Positions 27,101 through 38,174 of a DNA stretch of 64,000 bases are shown piece after piece (position 1 is the first letter of the stretch; every line of letters starts with the position of its first letter). Below the pieces are notes generated by a model. That model was not told where the DNA came from, searched no databases, and saw only the letters and a list, made by a program, of their open reading frames with translations. The stretch is from Scytalidium lignicola (Eukaryota > Ascomycota > Leotiomycetes), in the NCBI GenBank assembly GCA_002812745.2, contig NCSJ02000120.1, forward strand, positions 57,402-121,401, written 5' to 3'. The translations under genes and the position numbers were made by a program.

Positions 27101-27687
27101 AAAAAAGATACAATGCGCAGGTATAATCGTCAATTCTTTTTTTTTTGACTCAATCTTAGCTTTCTAAACATCTCCTCAGGAGTGCTATAGGTTCGTAGAA
27201 TACACCACGTACAGGTGTTAAGTCGTCACTATTCCCAAATACGCTTAACACAGGAACGCAAGGTATAATTACTGTACTGCTTATAATAGTACTGATTGAT
27301 CAGCATTATTAATACGAGGTATATGTTGTGTACAGTGCAAGCACGGAATATTTCCTAATACGGTACTGTATAATATAAGGGTCAAAACTGGGATTATGAC
27401 TAAGATTAGAGTAGGATTATGAGATTCTGAACAAGAAGACATACGTGTACTGTAACCGAGGTAGAGCAACTTTATTAAATTTAATTTACGGAGGTAATAG
27501 TCGGTTGCGCTCGTAGGGGTGCCAACTATTGGTTATCCTTTTGTTAAGTAAATCCTATAAATAATGAGATTCCTTTCATGAGTTGAAATTCAATTGCCCT
27601 AAAGTGTCAATTTTCAGACTACTAAACATATTTTATAAAACGAGTGATCCTATGAAAATATTCCACCAGATATATTATTCTCAAAAG
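24121..27687. other. Gene-poor region; one unrecognised ORF at 25366-25755 (-)
   Basis: Base composition is intermediate. The only frame above 100 codons is 129 codons on the minus strand at 25366-25755. It has no recognised motif, signal peptide or membrane segment, and no partner exon that I could find, so I do not call it a gene. A 14-bp sequence TTTAGTGGTAGCGCT occurs directly repeated near 24703 and 24842. A poly-A tract lies near 27094. No tRNA or other RNA gene was seen. Confidence 0.5.
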
Positions 27688-28126
27688 ATGGCATATATTA
27701 CCCTTAAGGTATGAGACGAGGAATCCTAATTTAAGATCGATTTTCGAGTAACATTGTTTCCAATAGAGCTTGTTGCTGGGTCTTGCCCTAACAAGATATG
27801 CAATTGCCCAAGTTCCAATACAAGCAACCGTCCTCGCCTATGCCAATAATGCAACTTGTTCCGGTCGAGCATTAACTGGCGGTTCAGTACTCACCACCAA
27901 CTCGTGCATGGATTTCCAGGGATTCTTCGAGGGATTTGATGAGACCTACAACATATTGTCATATTACTCGGGTGAGGACTGCCCGAGCGGTCAGACGGCG
28001 CAGCTTCAGATTACCAGTGACTCAGTATGCGCTGATGTCACCTCGACTTACACAATCACCAAAACCGGGCAATGTTTCTCAATTCCTTTCCCTGGTGCTG
28101 GAGGTGCTATCATTCAGAGTGTCTGA
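27688..28126 (+). CDS. Small secreted protein with five cysteines (candidate effector-like protein)
   Basis: Two exons give a 126-residue protein. Exon 1 (27688-27708) encodes MAYITLK. A 58-bp intron (27709-27766, GTATGA...AGTAAC...AATAG) joins it in phase 0 to 27767-28126. The join completes a signal peptide, a hydrophobic stretch (SLLLGLALT) ending in an Ala-rich cleavage region near residues 20-23, which neither frame has alone. Mature Cys residues fall at 38, 54, 79, 95 and 110; the odd number leaves one unpaired or shared. There is no membrane segment after the signal and no family I recognise. It lies alone in a repeat-rich, gene-poor stretch, a common setting for fungal effectors. That role is inference only. 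Confidence 0.6.
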
Positions 28127-28559
28127 TGATCTTCAAGACATGGTGAAAGAGCTGGGATCTTCTCCTGATAGAATCCTAGAATAGGTGGTCATAGTTGTGA
28201 TTCTTTTAGTGATTCTAAAAATTTATCTATATGGAAACTATTATCACCGTCAGGTGCTGTATCAAACGCCACTGTTGGGCGAGGTAGTCTACCGTATCTA
28301 TATGAGATTATTGCCAGTAGAAGACAAAATGTACACCAAAATGTTATTGTCTATAATTTTATCCATTGTATTCCGTATTTCTAAGATAAATGTATTGGTT
28401 GCTTGTTTTCTTAGGGCCAATTTAAAGCCTGGCACAAAAGCCATTTGTAAAAGAGTTCTGGGATATGTTAAACAATTGTAGAAGTAGTAAATGCTATATG
28501 TATGTAGAATTGAATGAATCCATAGATCTTAAGACATGGGTAGTACTACAAGTTAATTT

Positions 28560-28680
28560 TGTAGGCCAAACTTAAATTTACTTGAAATTTGCCGATACTG
28601 GCTATTGCGCAGGCAGGTTCTATTTGTTAGAATATTATATGCCCTGTTGTATAGTCTACTTATTGTACTAATTACCGTCT
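28560..28680. repeat. Fragment related to the interior of the 17374-17855 element
   Basis: The segment GCCGATACTGGCTATTGCGCAG, followed about 35 bp later by ATATGCCCTGT, parallels GCCGGTATCGGCTATTGCGCAG ... AATGCCCTGT at 17426-17480. No terminal inverted repeats remain. The rest of 28127-29547 shows no supported gene; the 98-codon frame at 28185-28481 has no recognisable feature. Confidence 0.45.
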
Positions 28681-29547
28681 AAACCACGTCGTGGTTCCCT
28701 CTTTCTGGCCCGTGCACGCATGAAGGTTGTATCAAGAAGCTTATTTACACGTTATCTCTTGCAGATTGTAATCTCGTATAATGATGTTGAGAAGAAAATT
28801 GGTTGTTAATATTTTGCGCTAATCCTCACCTCACTCTGCGCGCGCTCCAAGCCGTCTAGCACGTGATACCTTACCGCCTTGCTTATCCTCAGTCTTTTTG
28901 TATACTTTCCACTGTTTTATCTCTATTCATCCGCCTTGCTTGGGATGCAATTATCCCTATTCGTGCTATGATCAAGAGTTAAGAGGCCAAGGAAACTGAA
29001 CAAAAAGCTGAATCCAAGGGAGCCGAAGCTTAATTGCTCCCAGGGCTTGGTGTATGTTGGTTATGCCCGAACAGGAGTGCGGGGCCAAGCGTTCCAAGGC
29101 AATGGCTGTTGCTACTTTTAGGGTGACGGTACACTTGGTGTGCGACCGAAAGCATTGTGTGGTCCAGGAAATTCCCACGTAAGGACATGCGATAATTAAT
29201 AACTTTCGTTGCCTTAACTTATGAAGAATCCTTCAGCAATCTTAAGTAAGTGTTAGCCTATCATATGTGGCAGCTGCATTTCACAGTAAGTCGGCCCCGA
29301 TTGCCTGCATTGAAGGATGATAGTACATTACATTTAAAGTAAGGATCGTAAGACATCGAGATGAGTTTGTTTCCCTACAGCCCACTAAGGAGTCTTGAGT
29401 GGTGAGCCATACCATAGACTCTCAAGGTAATAAATCCTGTCAAAGTTCCCCGTTAAGCCAAGAAGAAAAGTATCACAGTTAACTACTAATCAACTATCAA
29501 ATATATATATTAGACTTTGCCAAAGAGAAACAGCATTCTTATCGACA

Positions 29548-29995
29548 ATGAAGCTCTTTACTCTTGCAACTTCTCTCATGCTTCCGGCATTCTCCCTGGC
29601 TCAGGCTGAAGGAGATCTCTGTTCTCCAGGTCCAGTAGGTTTAATATCCCAATCCTGCCCTTCTAATCATAATAACTTTCCTAATGCTTGGTAGAATCTT
29701 GGACTAGGTGTCTGCGTATCGACTTCCTGGTGTAACAGTCATCATGGGGTTGTCTATTCGGGTGACTGCCCAGATGCTCCTGAGGATATAAAATGCTGCG
29801 GGGTACCTGAATGTGATGGCACATTTTCCTACTGTATCGAAGATACCCTGTACTGTAATGGGCATTTCGTTAGGTAAGTTATATCTTCTTAATAACTTTA
29901 ATACTTCCTATTACTGTAGCTCACTAGTTTACTTTCCCTTCTTCTTTAGCGATCTTTGTCCTGGACCAGCAAGCTTCAAGTGCTGTATTTTCTAG
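29548..29995 (+). CDS. Small secreted 12-cysteine protein with two similar CC-ending modules
   Basis: Three exons (29548-29634, 29695-29873, 29950-29995) encode 103 residues. Introns of 60 bp (GTAGGT...GGTAG) and 76 bp (GTAAGT...TTTAG) keep the frame. The start is the ATG at 29548, giving the signal peptide MKLFTLATSLMLPAFSLAQA. The mature chain has 12 Cys arranged as two modules of the same pattern, C...C...C...CP...KCC: first from GVCVSTSWC to IKCC, then from SYCIEDTLYC to FKCC, where the protein ends two residues later. Similar Cys-rich N-terminal modules occur in fungal secreted proteins, but I cannot name the family. Even Cys number and secretion suggest a disulfide-stabilised apoplastic protein; function unknown. 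Confidence 0.75.
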
Positions 29996-30240
29996 AGTGG
30001 GCTTGCTCAGGTCACAGGTCAAAAGGCTAGGTTCGGGGTCATACGGGATCTCTTAGGCTGTCAGGCTACTTCGTGCAAGGAGTGAGGAAAAGCTAATATG
30101 AAGTACAACTGAGCGTGAGGGTGATAGAAATCTAGCATTTAGGGTAGCAAGTAGGTAGAATGCTGTATTCCGAGAACCAGCAATCATTGCAAATTGATCT
30201 CTGAACCACCCAAACTAGGAGAAAATTCCTCTATTCATAT

Positions 30241-30795
30241 TTGTGGCAAGCTTGTAGACTTCTTGATGGCAATGAAAATAGAAACACAGATGTAGACAAG
30301 TTACCATCGTGGTCTTGGATGAAATACTCTCATATTCAATTCTGTCCAGTTAAGTACAGGCTAAAGGTTCCTGCTGCAACAGACTTGCGATTTGGTACTG
30401 GTGGCAAAATATTGCTTACCCAAATCCATCGATTCTAGGGATTCTAGGGATATACACATTTAAAATACTAACATCAAAACTTTTACACTATAACAACGGA
30501 ATCGGTTCATGCTTTTGGGTTTTTATGGTTCGACGCGAGAGATGCTGTTTCCTTCCAGCATTGTGTTGTCATCGGGGTTAATGTACAGAACGCTGCGGGC
30601 GAGGTGAATGAAATCGATCGAGAGGCTGATCGTTTTCAGCCGTATGGACGTTTAAAGATAAATTACTATATAAATTACCATATTCTACTTCCGCGACAGA
30701 AAGAGACAAGCCCCAACCAGTACGAAAGGGTTGGACTAGGGACAGTCAATGAATGTTGTATATCCGGTGATCCAGCAAAAGGGGAGCTTATCTAG
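30241..30795 (+). pseudogene. Relic of a HET-domain (heterokaryon incompatibility-type) protein
   Basis: Two frames carry pieces that fit the C-terminal half of fungal HET proteins. 30241-30438 has LPSWSWMKYSHIQF, matching the family's PSWSW..-DIxF signature. About 30510-30795 carries a continuous frame with a late YERVGLGTVNE segment, matching the (F/Y)xRxGLGTVxE element near HET C-termini. The N-terminal HET domain proper is not visible upstream and the pieces are separated by stops, so this is a broken remnant. Assignment rests on short motifs recalled from the family. Confidence 0.5.
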
Positions 30796-31521
30796 ATTAT
30801 AGGATGGTCTGGAAATTCTCATCGCAGCGTGCCCACAGTACCTTAGAGGGGCTGTAAAGGTGTAGTAAGACCGTAACCAAACAGATCATACAGTTCGGTA
30901 GGATAGCGTAGTAGGAAGTATGGCATAACTAAATTAGTAATAATAGGCATGATTCCTAGATGGGTCGGATATAGACTGGACTTTTAGGCGATCAATGATC
31001 AATCGAACTTTCTTACTTTACCATCGGTTCATAGATTCGATTTATTCAAGTGCTATTAGTCCTTGCTCTAGTAGATCTTTTATCCATGCCGTCGTGGATT
31101 CTGACTGGGCAACCGTATATTTCTTCCACATTAGCCGGCCTAACCGTTCTCTTTCATTGCTGGTATTTTACATAGCCTCAACTCCTGTATTGCCTATTTC
31201 ATCTCTTAGTTATCACGACTACAGAGGGTGTTGACAAAAAATCTCTCTTAAATAGAATTGTTGGGTTGTTGAATACTACCGTAAGATGGTATATCCATTA
31301 TCCATAAGTTGCATATATCGCAATATTATTTGTTGTGATATCCTAGTTGCCACCTCAGGCACCATATCTCGTGACTTCTTTCTTTCTAGTAGCTATGTCA
31401 AGGATTATGGCGCAGTGGTTAGGCTGGAGTGCATATATATTGTATGGTATAGTGACTCTATTGATTGCTATGCATGATGCTAATAGTTGGTGGGCGCTCG
31501 GACGGTGGGAAATTTTCGCTA

Positions 31522-32470
31522 CCAACCACCTAGGGGTGGTTGGCNAAAAAAAGCTCGTCACATCAAAAAAGCTCGTCACCTTTCGCGAGATAGCTAACCC
31601 ATACAAATTGCCATACAATTTCTATCTAAACAAAGAAAATTACCTATGCTACGATGAAAATATTAGTCTAATTCTACAAAATCTTGATCCATCCATGACG
31701 GTTTAATAGCTCTTGCTTCCTGTTCAGTAGTTTCTCCAATAATAAGATCATCTATAGTTGAAATTAACCTCCCCATATATATGCTTTTTAATATTATATC
31801 GATATCGTCATTGTCATCGTCGTTGCCACCATCTAATATAGTTGTAGATTCTTTAATTGTAACTAGATCAACTGATTTATTTGGTGTTTCCACCAATAAC
31901 TCTGACAGTACAAGGTAATACCTTGTTTTCTTGTATTTTGTAATACGTGCAATTATAACTTTATGTACTTTCTCTTTTGCCTTCCAAGTCTTCAAATCCT
32001 CCAGATATACCTTCTGCAACATCGATTCTTGCTTTTTCTGTAAAGTTTTAGCTTGTTTCTCTAAAGCTTCTTCTTCTTCCTTTTTCTTTACTTCAATTAA
32101 CTCACAAAGGTTAAAAAGATTCCCTCCATTTCTAGACCACGTTATCCTTTTCTTACTTCTTACCTTAACATCTGTTAATTGTTTCCAGGCTAATATAATG
32201 ATAACTTGCTCAACTCAAGTTAAATCAACTGATTCAAGAGTATATTTAGTACCCTTAAGAGTTGATAGGAAATGCTGTGCAAAAAAGCTAAAGAATGCTT
32301 CTGGAATGCAGTCTTCAAGCTCTTCAAGTACTTGAATACTATGTTATACAGTTCTAAGCGTAAATAGAAGTGTTAGTAACTCTAGTTCTATTGGATACTC
32401 AGGAATAGAATATGATCGAAGTTGAGTAAGTGCTTTCTGAACGTTGATTAACCATATACTACTATCGTAA
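31522..32470 (-). pseudogene. Remnant of a DNA-transposon protein next to a palindromic element end
   Basis: On the minus strand a nearly continuous frame runs from about 32470 to the stop at 31663. It is broken by one stop near 32218 and contains a Lys/Glu-rich helical segment and an acidic Asp-rich tail. Just beyond its stop lies a perfect palindrome at 31522-31543 (9-bp arms CCAACCACC and GGTGGTTGG) followed by two direct copies of AAAAAAGCTCGTCAC. Palindromic ends plus short subterminal repeats next to the C-terminus suggest a pogo/Fot-like element. No catalytic DDE motif is seen, so the family is a guess. The 5' side is cut by the gypsy LTR at 32487. Confidence 0.4.
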
Positions 32471-32486
32471 AAAGCATGTCGTATAA

Positions 32487-32829
32487 TGTTACAAAACTAC
32501 GCCATCCAGGTCACTGGATAGCCAAGGGTAAGGTAGATGTTCAGGGACAACGGAAACGTGTGACACACAAGCAAGTTACTAGGTCGAAGGTAGGATACAG
32601 TAATGTATTTAGGTTGAACACGAGGAATCTACTCTCATGTTCCTACAGCGTGCTTATATAGATAATGAAATACAGTTGGATCCCTTGGAGTCCTTGGAGT
32701 CCACTGGAGTCCACCAGGGATCCCAAGACTCCATCACGTGACCCCTGATTGTTAGGTTCTCTATGCACACCTTCCGTGTACCGAGCCTCAGGCCTACACC
32801 AATCAGCTTGTTAGGTAAAACCCGTAACA
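32487..32829 (-). repeat. Solo gypsy LTR (inverted)
   Basis: 343 bp from TGTTACAAAACTACGCC to CCCGTAACA. It is closely similar to 62726-63082; both share the stretch CAGGGACAACGGAAACGTG. No polypurine tract follows and no internal region adjoins on the left, so it is a solo or truncated LTR. Inside it is a run of GGAGTCC-type repeats near 32694-32730. Confidence 0.85.
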
Positions 32830-33690
32830 ACTATAACAAACTATCTCCTTAATATGCCTTTGAAGAAAAACTTACTATTTATCCAAGTAAGCAAGACAAG
32901 TAATAGCCTTAACTAAAGTCTAGGAAGTTTAAGTCAAGGTAATAGAAGTCTTCTTATACTCAGAAGAAAAGTGTTCATCCTTATGTTTATATAACTTCTA
33001 AGAGGGTATATAAAGATATTTGTCATTACATTTGTAATTGTTATAAACGTATTCTTTATAATGATCAAAATTAAGAATTATCTTATATAATAATCCTTTT
33101 TGTTTGTAATATGTATAAGGCATTACTTTAATCTTAAGGTTTTGAATATAAATATCAAGACTTAATCTTTTTTAGTGTTTTCTTAATCATGATCATTCTA
33201 GTAAATTGCTGTTGTTAGAATTTAGACATTTTAGTAGTATGTTTAAAGGAAAGAAAGAATTAATAAGCAATAAGATTGTTTATAATGATAATTAAGTATC
33301 AAAGCAACGTTAGTGCAAAAAGGGGATAATGTTATAGATTTGACCGAACAAGTTAATTGGTGTAAGCCTAAGGCTTGGTATACAACAAGTATGTACAAAG
33401 AACTTAATAATTAGAAGATTATATGATTAAGATCTTTGGATCAAAGTAATCTAATGATTTAGGAACCTGGATCAAAGGATCAGGGCAATTCAACGATCCA
33501 ACTGTATTTTATTATCTATATAAGTATACTATAAGAACATGAGAGTAGACTCCTCATGTTCAACCTAAATACATTACTAGATCCAGCCTTTGACTTAGTT
33601 GCCTGCTTAAGTGTCTTCTGTTTCGACTGTCCTTAAACATCTACCTTACCCCTGGCTATCCAGTGATCTGGACAGCTTAGTTTTGTAACA
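32830..33690 (+). mobile_element. Truncated gypsy 3' end with LTR (33330-33690)
   Basis: The LTR at 33330-33690 (TGTTATAG...TTTTGTAACA) is preceded by the polypurine tract AAAAAGGGGATAA, as in the left gypsy copy. Upstream, 32880-33290 matches the degraded post-pol region of that copy (1590-1990). The fragment abuts the oppositely oriented solo LTR, so at least two insertions or a rearrangement are stacked here. No coding capacity remains. Confidence 0.8.
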
Positions 33691-34479
33691 AATAACTTAC
33701 TTCTTTATTCTAATAACTTTCTTTTCTTAATATACTTTACTTGTATCTAAAAGTAATAATCCTTTTTATTCTTGATAATTGTCTTTTAATCGAGTATAAT
33801 TTACTTAATAAGATGTAATATGTAAACTACTAGTTTAAAAAGAATATTTTATAATTAGTTGAAATCTCTTATAAGAAGAGCATTTCAACTAGTTTAATTA
33901 AAGCTTTAAATGAGTTATAAAAATGGTAAAGTGTAAAAGTAGTAAAGTAGTAAAATATAATATTAAAGAGTATTCTAATTAGGCAATTCGCTTAATTAAC
34001 TTTATAATAATGCAATTTAATTAGTTTGTAATATTAAGTCGTACTCTTAGGCTGGCGCACGTGACCTGTTTGTGTCAAATTCTACGGAGCCGTTTATAAT
34101 ATTATAAGAGATTCTATTTTAATAATTTTAAATTGCCTCCTGCCTGATAATTAAGGTTTCGGATTGTAGAAAGAAGCAGTCACATCTTACACGTGGCGGA
34201 TTACTAAGCAGGTTGGTAAAGTTGGCTTAAGTTACCAGGAGCCTATTATTAGCCATCGTCATCCATTTGCTCACATCAGCCACTTGCTCTCGTCACTAAT
34301 ACTGGCTATCGTCACCCACTTTCTGCATCATCCGATGTTCTCAATAACTTTCACGTGTGAATGGTATTGTAGTTTCAATAAGTCAAGTAAAAAATTAATT
34401 CAAGCTTCAGTAAAGAATAACTTTTGAAGCTCTAATCATATAAGGATATTATTTGAAACATTTACAAATAATCTCTTTT

Positions 34480-35010
34480 CTGTTTGTATTACGTGTGTAG
34501 CTACGGTCACCGTACTACAGCTCACCTTAGTAATCACTAGATCCTTCAACACTACCTCCAGTCATGTAATCTCACAATATCTTACATTCTTACATTCCTT
34601 CGTACTTAGCTTGTACAATTGCTATATATTCAGTGCTCTACGCACTCATTAGTTAGATCTTCAGTTCTAGTCACAGCTAGTTATCTCAATTCCACTCATA
34701 TACCCCTGCCCATCGTTGCTCACGTGACAGTTTGTCTTTACCAAGCACGACTCAGTATCTATAAAATACTAGGAGCTTATAACTCTTTGCTTCGTTTATA
34801 TTGCTTTATTAAATAAATTCTGATCTAATTAGTCCATTAATACTCTACTCTACTATAGAAAAGATTTCTGGGATTAGAAAAAGTAGTTAATCCGACGAAT
34901 GCAGATGGAGAGCAAAAAGATGTTCAAATTGGAGGTGGATCTAGCTCATAGGTGCCTAAGGTAAAGGGAAGCCCCCTTACGTAACCTCCAGAAGATAGGT
35001 CATCAATACT
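34480..35010 (+). mobile_element. Possible LTR end and gag start of a copia-like element
   Basis: Features resemble an LTR promoter and its downstream edge: TATAAAATACTAGG at about 34760, then TTCTGGGATTAG near 34868 in the position of a copia primer-binding site. A gag-like start follows (NADGEQKDVQIGGGSS, then a stop at TAG) near 34898-34950. The frame that follows reads PPEDRSSILE straight into the first codons assigned to the bZIP gene below. No second LTR was found. This is a weak call from pattern only. Confidence 0.35.
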
Positions 35011-35014
35011 AGAA

Positions 35015-36602
35015 TTGATGCATAAGCCTAGGGATTTACGGGCTATCCTCAGAAAAATTCAACCGCCCCATTGCGGTCTGAATGTCTTGTCTCAACGGCA
35101 CCGCCATGCAGAAAGATGCGCTCTAGAGGGTTTGAATGATCATATGTCAACACATATCACTTCACCAATTATGGATGACCAGAGAGGGACAGTATCACGC
35201 CGTCGCCGTCAAATAACTGAACGTAGGCGTGACCAGAACCGAGTAGCTCAGAAAAATTATCGTTAGTTATCCTTTAGCAGACCGCCTAGTCAGGTCTTTT
35301 GATACTTTACCCTGCCAATCAGTGATCTGACCGACTTAATTGTCAGGAGACAAGAAGAAGAGATACTTACAGTGGCTCGAAGCGATTGCTAGACGGCAAA
35401 ACACCACTCTAGACCTGTCATCCACACGGATAGATCATTTTACTGAGCCTGGCTGCCAAGGTGGTACGGGTGCGAGTGGTGGCTTACACTACAATGATAG
35501 AGACGTACAGGGATCTCCTCAGGTGTCATTCTCACCCACGTATTCCCCAGTCAACCAGCTCGCTGGGGATGAAGGTATCCTTCCTGGCATACTGCCGGTT
35601 CATGAGCAATTCGCACACACGAATGACGAATCAAGGGATCAACCGCGAGTAGACACCGGCCCCATCAGTGGAAGTCATTTAACTCCTTTGACAATCGATT
35701 CATCAATCACAGCCTACTCGGACGACATCTTTACATGGCCATTGAATAACTTGAGTCAGGATATTGTGGGGATTGAAGCGAGCATTTACTCTAATAATCG
35801 GCAAGAAGACACCCAACAGAACTTACCAAGCACTATCAGTCCAATTCCTCTTATCTCCAGCAGATTAGTCGATTCTCAACTGTTGGAGGATATTACGAAT
35901 CAAAAGGTCACTCTACAAGCTATCTTGCTAGCAGGCATACGGAGTCTTTCCAAAAATGGAGAGCGGTTACAGAAAAGCACATTCTCCAGGGACCCAGAAA
36001 ATGAGGCTCAACAAGTTCCGACGATGAGGTCTGCATCTGACCACTGTAATCTCCCCGACATACGCATGAACACTATTCAACTTACCACGATATCTTTTGT
36101 TGCAGCCTGTATGTCTAACGCTGCAATGCTCGGGCTTTCGCTGGTAGACCTGATGAATAAGGAGTCACAGTCACCCTTTTACAGGGCACAGATATCACAG
36201 GAAATAGCTCAAACAGCTTGTGACGCGGAGTTCGTCCACCTCAAACCCCAACTTCGACCTTCTGCCGCCCAACTACTTCACCCGCATCACCCGTATCTCG
36301 ATATTCTCCCATTTCCCGTCTTCCGTAATTGCGCTATCCAACTTCTTCAGATCCAACCCTCACCATTTGATCCAAATGAGCTCTGTCAAGATCTCCAGAG
36401 CGATGGGCTTATTTGCTGGGGCTCAACAGTAAGGGATGGGCATGATTCAAGGGATTCGGGTGCCCCATGGGACATCCGAAGCTGGGAGATGCAACCATGG
36501 TTCCATAAAAAGTGGTGGCTATTGATTGGAGGAGTGGATGGAGAAATGTATCAACAAACGCGGTGGTGGTGTGAGATGAAGGAGGGAAGGCCCCTTATAT
36601 AG
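35015..36602 (+). CDS. bZIP transcription factor with DUF3425-type C-terminal domain
   Basis: Likely a nuclear DNA-binding regulator. Exon 1 (35015-35261) and exon 2 (35347-36602) are joined by an 85-bp intron (GTTAGT...CTGAC...TTGTCAG) that splits an Arg codon and restores the basic region. In the 500-residue model, residues 62-88 are SRRRRQITERRRDQNRVAQK followed by NYRDKKKR, with the canonical Asn75-x7-Arg83. The leucine zipper that should follow is short. The C-terminus (about 370-500) has the DUF3425 pattern: hPYLDILPFP, LICWGS, WDIRSWEMQPWFHKKWW, final W-x-x-RGE-like tail. Such proteins often sit in fungal metabolite clusters. The start is uncertain: Met44 or Met53 may be real and the first ~40 residues may derive from a retroelement. 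Confidence 0.8.
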
Positions 36603-37055
36603 AGCGTCAAATTTTTCAAGATTAGATTAGTTGGTCTATTATCTAGACTCGTTAATCCCAGTGAGATGCTCGATCATAATATCAGTCACGTATTGCCTTT
36701 GCTTCTAGTGGGGAGATCTCGTTAACACTCAACTAGGAAAATGACCTGGAGATAAGCCATTCTCTACATTCGTCTTTGTTGCGGTTGACATCTCGCCATC
36801 CACCTCTCCATACCCCATAATATTCTAACCCCCCGCGTAAGCCATTCGTGTTAGCCGACCCACTACTGGGAAACTTGGCGAAGCAGGAGGAGAAGAACTT
36901 TGACCAAGTGCGTGTAATATTATTGATGTAATCAGCACTCGGGAGGAGGAAAGCTCGAGAAGCGGAGAATATATATACGACTATCTTTAATTTAATAAAC
37001 ACCAATTCAATCTCATTCAGCTAGGAATTATTTGTTTCAGGATCACATTACCATC

Positions 37056-37770
37056 ATGGCACCTCGGCTTCAAACTCGTCAACTAGGACGAAATGGACTG
37101 TCCGTCACGGCGTTAGGATTCGGTACCATGGGACTTTCCGCATACTGCTTTCCTGCCGCCCCAGGTGAAGAACGCTTGCAATTCTTAGATTATGTCTACA
37201 ACAGTGGCAGCCATGGTTGGGATACTGCCGATGTATATGGAGACAGTGAAGTCCTCCTAGGAAAGTGGTTCGCTAAATCAGGGAAGCGAAGTGAGATCTT
37301 CCTGGCAACCAAAGGAGGAGGTGGTGTTGATGCAAATGGTAAGGCTTATGTCAGGAGTGACCCTGAGTATGTCAAAGAAGCTTGTAATCTGAGTCTGAAG
37401 AGACTTGGGGTCGATTTCGTCGATCTATACTACATTCACCGCTTAGATAAAGTCACCCCGATTGAGAAGACTGTTGCTGCCATGGTTGATTTGAAGAATG
37501 AGGTCAAGATTCGGTATTTTGGATTGTCAGAATGTTCCGCAATCACTCTACGCCGTGCGTAAGTATTACCCTACATCTGTCCCTTCTGAGAATCTCACGT
37601 TAATGATGTCAATATTTTGGCTTTAAAGATGCAAGATCCATCAGATATCTGCAGTACAGATCGAGTATAACCCTTTCAGCCTGGATATCGAACAGAACGG
37701 CCTCCTAGAAGCATGTCGTGAGCTTAGTGTGGCTGTAGTCTGTTACGCACCTCTTAGTCGAGGGCACTAG
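37056..37770 (+). pseudogene. C-terminally truncated aldo/keto reductase
   Basis: Exon 1 (37056-37558) and exon 2 (37629-37770) are joined by a 70-bp intron (GTAAGT...TTTAAAG). They encode 214 residues closely similar to the N-terminal two thirds of fungal aldo/keto reductases of about 330 residues. All four catalytic residues are present: Asp56 (WDTADVYG), Tyr61, Lys86 (LATKGG) and His128 (YYIHR). The frame stops at PLSRGH just where the NADPH-clamping C-terminal part (the GxxRxxxLxEN region) should begin. Nothing downstream resembles it. The product would lack much of the cofactor site and probably does not fold normally. The chosen start gives MAPRLQTRQLGRNG; a TTG eight codons upstream is in frame but unlikely. 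Confidence 0.75.
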
Positions 37771-38174
37771 ATGAAATGATTCTTTTGCCGACACACCTCC
37801 ACTATGATCACAGTGTAGCAGGAAATGTTGAACTTCATGATGGATGTTGCCCCCTATGTGAAAAAAGATGAGATCAATTAGTTAGCTCCATAGCCACTGA
37901 GAATGCGAATAATTCGATAGCGAGTGATCAATAAAAGTTTATTCTGTCAACACCTCAATGCCTCGCTCATTATTTGTAATATTAGTCTACCGTATTTGAA
38001 CTATTTTACAAGAGGCCTACCACCCGTAGTTTAGCAATACCTATAGAGATTTAGTTAACCTCCAGATACAACGCTATAAGCGACTAGTGATATGCTAGTA
38101 ATTCTGTCACTATGCTATCATCCAATATTGTAATTGTCTGAAGAATAATTGCTTTTCTATCTAAATTCAAGATA

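Noticed and set aside
28185..28481. 98-codon frame after the five-Cys secreted protein
   Set aside because: Hydrophobic start but no ATG context, no homology that I recognise and no link by splicing.
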